DNA from: Kiloniellaceae bacterium
GTDB lineage: Bacteria > Pseudomonadota > Alphaproteobacteria > Kiloniellales > Kiloniellaceae
Assembly (NCBI GenBank): GCA_028280915.1
Contig: JANQKX010000462.1
Span: forward strand, 1-9,606
Direction: 5' to 3'
DNA: 9,606 bases
The notes beneath the pieces are model-generated. The model was not told the DNA's origin. It made no database searches and saw only the letters and a program-made list of their open reading frames with translations. Of the stretch, positions 6,524 to 9,606 are shown piece after piece. The position numbers and the translations under genes are program-made. Each line of letters opens with the position of its first letter. Position 1 is the first letter of the stretch.

Positions 6524-7618
6524 TTAGACGATGAAGTCGTTGGCGTTGAGGTCGGTCACCAAGACCCCTTCAAGGGTCACGCTGTTGCCGTTGCCCAGGT
6601 CGATGGTGGTATCCGTTCCATCGTCGGTTGCCGCACCGAGGACGGCATTGCCGTCGACAAAGTCAAAGGCGCTTACATCCAAGACGTCTTGTGCGGAAAC
6701 GAAGTCCGTGATCGTGTCATTGCCGGAATTGGCGGCCATAACAAAGGTATCGTTACCCGAACCGCCGGTCATGGTGTCGCTACCCGTGCCGCCTTCCAAG
6801 GTATCGGCACCGTCACCGCCGGAAAGGGTGTCCCTGCCGCTGCCGCCGCGCAGGTTGTCCTGGCCCTTTCCACCGATCAGGGTATCGTTACCGGAAGCAC
6901 CGAGCAACGTGTCGCGAGCGTCGCCTCCATTCATGACGTCATCGCCTGCCTCGCCATTCATGGTGTCGTTGCCGGCACGCCCAAACATGGTATCGTTGCC
7001 GCCGCCGCCGAAGAGCTCGTCTCTGCCCCGGTTGCCGCTGACAAAATCGTCACCGGCGCCGCCGACCAAACGATCGCGGCCGGAGCCGCCGAGCAACCGG
7101 TCGTCGCCTGCGCCGCCCAGCAATTCGTCATTGCCTTCAAGACCAGACAAGACGTTGTTACCGTCGTTGCCGACCATCCGGTTGGCAACATTGTTGCCGA
7201 CCCCGTCCAGGTTATCGCTGCCGGTCAATTGCAGTTCGTTGAAATTGTTGCCCAGCGTCCAGTTCACCGAAGACTGAACAATATCATAGCCGGAGTCCGA
7301 CTCCTCGGCGAGGTTCTCATTTACGTTGTCAACGACATAGGTGTCATTGCCGAGACCGCCCCGCAGCCTATCAAGACCGGCGCCACCATCCAAGGTATCG
7401 TTGCCATTTCCGCCGATTAAGCTATCTCTTCCGGAGCCGCCTTCCAGGACGTCATCGCCCTGTCTTCCGCGAAGGGTATCGTTGCCACCAAGGCCGCTAA
7501 TCGTGTCGTCGTCATTGCTGCCATTTAACACATCGTTACCGGTAGTTCCCGACACAACCAATGAGGCTAGAACCGGGGTATCTTCGTCTTCGAATCCAAC
7601 TTTGTCGTTATCACTCAT
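6524..7618 (-). CDS. Small secreted RTX (hemolysin-type) calcium-binding repeat protein
   Basis: The 364-residue acidic protein is built almost entirely of GGxGxDxxx nonapeptides, which bind calcium and fold as a parallel beta-roll outside the cell. Eight repeats (residues 24-95) and sixteen unbroken repeats (150-293) flank a spacer. The spacer contains DIVQSSVNWTLGNNFNELQLTGSDNLDGVGNNVANRMVGN, a segment common in large RTX proteins. The end reads VTLEGVLVTDLNANDFIV, typical of C-terminal type I secretion signals, and there is no N-terminal signal peptide, as expected for that route. No protease, lipase, adhesin or pore-forming domain is visible, so the activity is unknown. AGGAGA (7624-7629) lies 5 nt before the ATG. 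No ABC exporter, membrane fusion protein or TolC gene is in the window. It is a single-gene unit with its own terminator. Length variation by repeat gain is likely. Confidence 0.93.
   Translation of the reverse strand: MSDNDKVGFEDEDTPVLASLVVSGTTGNDVLNGSNDDDTISGLGGNDTLRGRQGDDVLEGGSGRDSLIGGNGNDTLDGGAGLDRLRGGLGNDTYVVDNVNENLAEESDSGYDIVQSSVNWTLGNNFNELQLTGSDNLDGVGNNVANRMVGNDGNNVLSGLEGNDELLGGAGDDRLLGGSGRDRLVGGAGDDFVSGNRGRDELFGGGGNDTMFGRAGNDTMNGEAGDDVMNGGDARDTLLGASGNDTLIGGKGQDNLRGGSGRDTLSGGDGADTLEGGTGSDTMTGGSGNDTFVMAANSGNDTITDFVSAQDVLDVSAFDFVDGNAVLGAATDDGTDTTIDLGNGNSVTLEGVLVTDLNANDFIV
6740..7171 (-). repeat. RTX block 2: sixteen 27-bp coding repeats
   Basis: Sixteen consecutive nonapeptides (GNDGNNVLS to GGSGNDTFV) with exact 9-residue spacing give a 27-bp DNA periodicity. 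Individual units differ at many bases, so this is an old, diverged array and not a recent tandem expansion. The weakest calcium motif is GGDARDTLL, which has Ala in place of the second motif Gly. Confidence 0.85.
7334..7549 (-). repeat. RTX block 1: eight 27-bp coding repeats
   Basis: Eight nonapeptides run from GTTGNDVLN to GGLGNDTYV in strict 9-residue register. The second (GSNDDDTIS) departs most from the consensus. The block ends in the TYVVDNVNEN sequence that often closes an RTX block before a non-repeat spacer. Confidence 0.8.
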
Positions 7619-7717
7619 TAATCTCTCCTATGCCTATCTCTGGCCGTAAAAAAGCATGGCTCAATGCCTAATGGCATCGCTCCACCAACAAGACTCAAGT
7701 TTTGGCGAAATCGATTT

Positions 7718-7746
7718 CATGGGCGTCAAATCGATTCACACCCATG
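7718..7746. promoter_or_regulatory. Inverted repeat with AATCGATT core upstream of the RTX gene
   Basis: CATGGGCGT (7718-7726) and ACACCCATG (7738-7746) are inverted copies differing at one position, and in RNA they form a 9-bp stem with one G-U pair. The 11-nt centre holds the palindrome AATCGATT. The 9-mer AAATCGATT occurs twice, at 7708-7716 and 7728-7736, exactly 20 bp apart. It sits 100-128 bp upstream of the RTX start codon and could be an operator or a leader hairpin. Confidence 0.4.
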
Positions 7747-8141
7747 GTGATCGCCGCGGAATGGCCAGTTGACGGCCAGAATGTGCAAATCTACCTGATC
7801 TCCTTCAACCTCTTCTGGGCTTCCTTAGGTCATCGTTCTATGGATCTACATAAGTCCAATTAAAACGAGATGCTATTGTTGTATATCAATTTATTTAAGA
7901 GAAAGCAAATTAATATAATTTAACGGTATTGTTTCAACTTTATACGGTTTTTTATTTATATTTATTTAATTCTTGAACAAAAACTAAAATGTGAAGTCAA
8001 GCAGCGCCTCCCAATCATGTCGCTAGATGACAAGATTTTTAGATAAGTTACATCGGGTTCGGGAATGCCATGCATGTGCGGTAACTTTGCTCCTTAACAC
8101 TTGCCTCTACCCGCATTGGGTTAACGCGTGACCGGCCGGGT

Positions 8142-8263
8142 ACTTTGCCTAAGCTCATTTGGGGTCACAGCGGGTATTGGACAAGTAAAATCGCTCAGGA
8201 ATTGGAAGCCGGGGCGAATTCCAACTATTCCGAAGACACCGGTACCTGGTATTGAGGCAAAGT
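8142..8263. repeat. 122-bp segment bounded by 9-bp inverted repeats
   Basis: ACTTTGCCT (8142-8150) and AGGCAAAGT (8255-8263) are perfect inverted copies, and the right copy ends 4 bp before the RND stop codon region. A partial third copy (AACTTTGC) lies at 8083-8090. The size and terminal repeats would allow a very small miniature element, but I see no target-site duplication and 9-bp repeats can arise by chance. Confidence 0.25.
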
Positions 8264-8267
8264 TTAG

Positions 8268-9606
8268 TTATTTGGATTGGCCGCCGTTTACCTGAGCCGG
8301 GTTTGGGGCCGGCGTTTGCTGGCCGATACCTTTGATCTTCTCACGCAGGCCTTGGAAAACGGCATAAAGCACGGGAATGATGAATATGCCCACGGCGGCG
8401 GCCGCCAGCATGCCGCCGAAGACGGCCGTACCCAAGGCACGACGGCTGGCGGCGCCGGCACCGACCGCCACGACCAGGGGAAAGACGCCCAAGATGAAGG
8501 AAAAACTGGTCATCATGACGGCGCGGAAGCGCAAGCGGGCGCCGGTGATGGCGGCATCAGATATGGATTGGCCGGCTTCCCGCTGTTCTTTCGCGAATTC
8601 GACGATCAGGATGGCGTTTTTGCTGGCCAGGCCGATCAGCATCACCAAGCCGATTTGGGTGTAAATGTTGTTGTCCAGGCGCAGAATCAGCAATGCGAAC
8701 AGGGCCCCGAAGGCCGCCACCGTGACCGAAAGGATGACCGGCAGGGGAATGCTCCAACTCTCGTACTGGGCGACCAGGAAAAGGTAAACGAAAACCAGGG
8801 CCAGCCCGAAAATAAACGAGGCCTGGCCCCCGGCCTTGATCTCTTGATAGGTGGTTCCCGTCCATTCAATGGCGTAGCCGTCCGGCAAGGTGGTCGCGGC
8901 GAGATTTTCCATGGCGGCGATGGCCTCGCCCGAACTGCGGCCCGGTGCCGGTGCGCCGCTCACGTTGGCGGACACAAAAAGGTTGTAGCGGCGCAGGGAT
9001 TCCGGTCCCAGGATATGCTCGACCTGGACCAGCGTGCGCAAGGGGACCATGTCGCCGCTGGCGTTGCGGATATGGATGCGGTCAATATCTTCGATGTGGC
9101 CGCGGTCCTTGGCCTCGGCCTGGAGGATCACCTTGTAGACGCGGTTGAAGAGATTGAAGTCGTTGACGTAAAAAGAGCCCAGGTTGGTCTGCAAGGTGTT
9201 GAAAATTTCGGAAATGGGAATGCCCAGCGCCTCTGCCTTGTCCCGGTCCACGTCCAGGAAGATCTGGGGCACGTCGGCGGAAAAGGTGCTGAACACGTTG
9301 GTCAGGACCGGGTCCTGATTGGCCGCGAAGACCAAGCCCCTGAGCACGGCCGCCAGCTCTTGCGGGGAGCGGCCGCCCAAATCCTGCAGTTCCATCTCGA
9401 AACCGCTTGTGGTGCCCAGGCCGGGAATGGGGGGTATGTTAAAGGCAATCACGTTGGCGGCGGCGATGCTCCACAGCTTGCCCCGCAGGCGCTGCAGGAT
9501 GGCCTCCACGTGCAGGCTGGGGTCGGTGCGCTCCGACCAGTCGTCCAGCACGGCGATGGCCAGGGCCCCGTTGGGCGCGGTGCCCAGGCTGAGGAAGACC
9601 TCGTAG
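8268..9606 (-). CDS. RND (HAE1/AcrB family) multidrug efflux inner-membrane transporter, N-terminus cut by window edge
   Basis: The 445 visible residues align by eye with the C-terminal part of AcrB/MexB, from the second half of the periplasmic porter domain to the end. Porter and docking segments include NVIAFNIPPIPGLGTTSGFEME, VDRDKAEALGIPISEIFNTL, NLGSFYVNDFNLFNRVYKV and DMVPLRTLV. After IEWTGTTYQE come the last five or so membrane helices, including GLASKNAILIVEFAKEQREAG. Its Lys matches AcrB Lys940 of the proton relay, and the Thr of MMTSFSFILG matches Thr978. SRRALGTAVFGGMLAA...IFIIPVLYAVF closes the last helix, followed by a short polar tail. The Asp407/Asp408 pair is in the missing half. 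Such pumps work in a trimer with a membrane fusion protein and an outer-membrane channel, which would lie off the right edge. Substrate unknown; drugs or other amphiphiles are typical. Confidence 0.94.
   Translation of the reverse strand, partial: YEVFLSLGTAPNGALAIAVLDDWSERTDPSLHVEAILQRLRGKLWSIAAANVIAFNIPPIPGLGTTSGFEMELQDLGGRSPQELAAVLRGLVFAANQDPVLTNVFSTFSADVPQIFLDVDRDKAEALGIPISEIFNTLQTNLGSFYVNDFNLFNRVYKVILQAEAKDRGHIEDIDRIHIRNASGDMVPLRTLVQVEHILGPESLRRYNLFVSANVSGAPAPGRSSGEAIAAMENLAATTLPDGYAIEWTGTTYQEIKAGGQASFIFGLALVFVYLFLVAQYESWSIPLPVILSVTVAAFGALFALLILRLDNNIYTQIGLVMLIGLASKNAILIVEFAKEQREAGQSISDAAITGARLRFRAVMMTSFSFILGVFPLVVAVGAGAASRRALGTAVFGGMLAAAAVGIFIIPVLYAVFQGLREKIKGIGQQTPAPNPAQVNGGQSK

Larger units (their letters stand above)
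7619..8267. other. 649-bp gene-free region with AT-rich core between RND and RTX genes
   Basis: No open frame here looks like a gene. The segment from about 7855 to 7990 is very AT-rich, in sharp contrast with the GC-rich genes around it. It should contain the RTX promoter on the minus strand. The best pair I can find there is TTGAAA (complement of 7932-7937), 16 nt, then TATTAA (complement of 7910-7915); this is weak and implies a leader of nearly 290 nt. Closer to the gene lie an inverted repeat at 7718-7746 and a small ATGCC/GGCAT hairpin at 7664-7677. The RND gene ends at 8268 without an obvious terminator. Part of the region may be foreign or decayed DNA, which is inference. Confidence 0.6.

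Noticed and set aside
6740..7171. Regular 27-bp periodicity resembling a CRISPR array
   Set aside because: The period is continuous coding sequence for RTX nonapeptides, units are diverged, and there is no alternation of constant repeats and unique spacers.
6521..7420. Long plus-strand open frames opposite the RTX gene, with repetitive products
   Set aside because: Their periodicity simply mirrors the 27-bp repeats of the RTX gene on the other strand; no start signal or known fold supports them.

Overview
The window reads as chromosomal DNA of a high-GC proteobacterium, most likely an alphaproteobacterium. I infer this from gene content: a trimethylamine methyltransferase (MttB) superfamily protein next to a dimethylglycine/sarcosine-dehydrogenase-like flavoprotein, GcvA-like and GlxA/GbdR-like regulators, a DivK-like single-domain response regulator and an HAE1-type RND pump. 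No rRNA or other marker gene is present, so the taxon is inference. Both window edges cut through genes.

Left part (1-5768): a probable methylated-amine catabolism locus. On the minus strand, in transcription order, are a class I amidotransferase-like AraC-family activator (4720-3758), an 806-residue FAD-dependent demethylating dehydrogenase with a C-terminal folate-binding GcvT module (3483-1063), and an MttB-superfamily methyltransferase cut by the left edge (895-1). A GcvA-like LysR regulator (4845-5768) is divergent from the AraC gene. The two enzymes suggest removal of methyl groups from a quaternary or tertiary amine: the MttB-like protein would pass methyl to a corrinoid protein, and the dehydrogenase would oxidise an N-methyl group and load it on tetrahydrofolate. 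Two copies of a TGTGATCACA-centred palindrome lie upstream of the dehydrogenase, and a 27-bp near-palindrome lies between the two regulators.

Middle (5769-7618): a stand-alone receiver-domain response regulator (6206-5835), a strong intrinsic terminator (6435-6476), and a 364-residue RTX protein (7618-6524). The RTX protein has 24 nonapeptide calcium-binding repeats in two blocks and a type I secretion-like C-terminus, but no recognisable enzymatic domain.

Right part (7619-9606): a gene-free stretch of about 650 bp with a strikingly AT-rich core and several inverted repeats, then the C-terminal half of an RND multidrug-efflux inner-membrane transporter that runs off the right edge.

I found no CRISPR array, tRNA, insertion sequence or clear phage gene. 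The most interesting points are the regulatory palindromes of the amine locus, the undetermined pyrrolysine status of the MttB homologue, and the small all-repeat RTX protein with its unusual upstream region.
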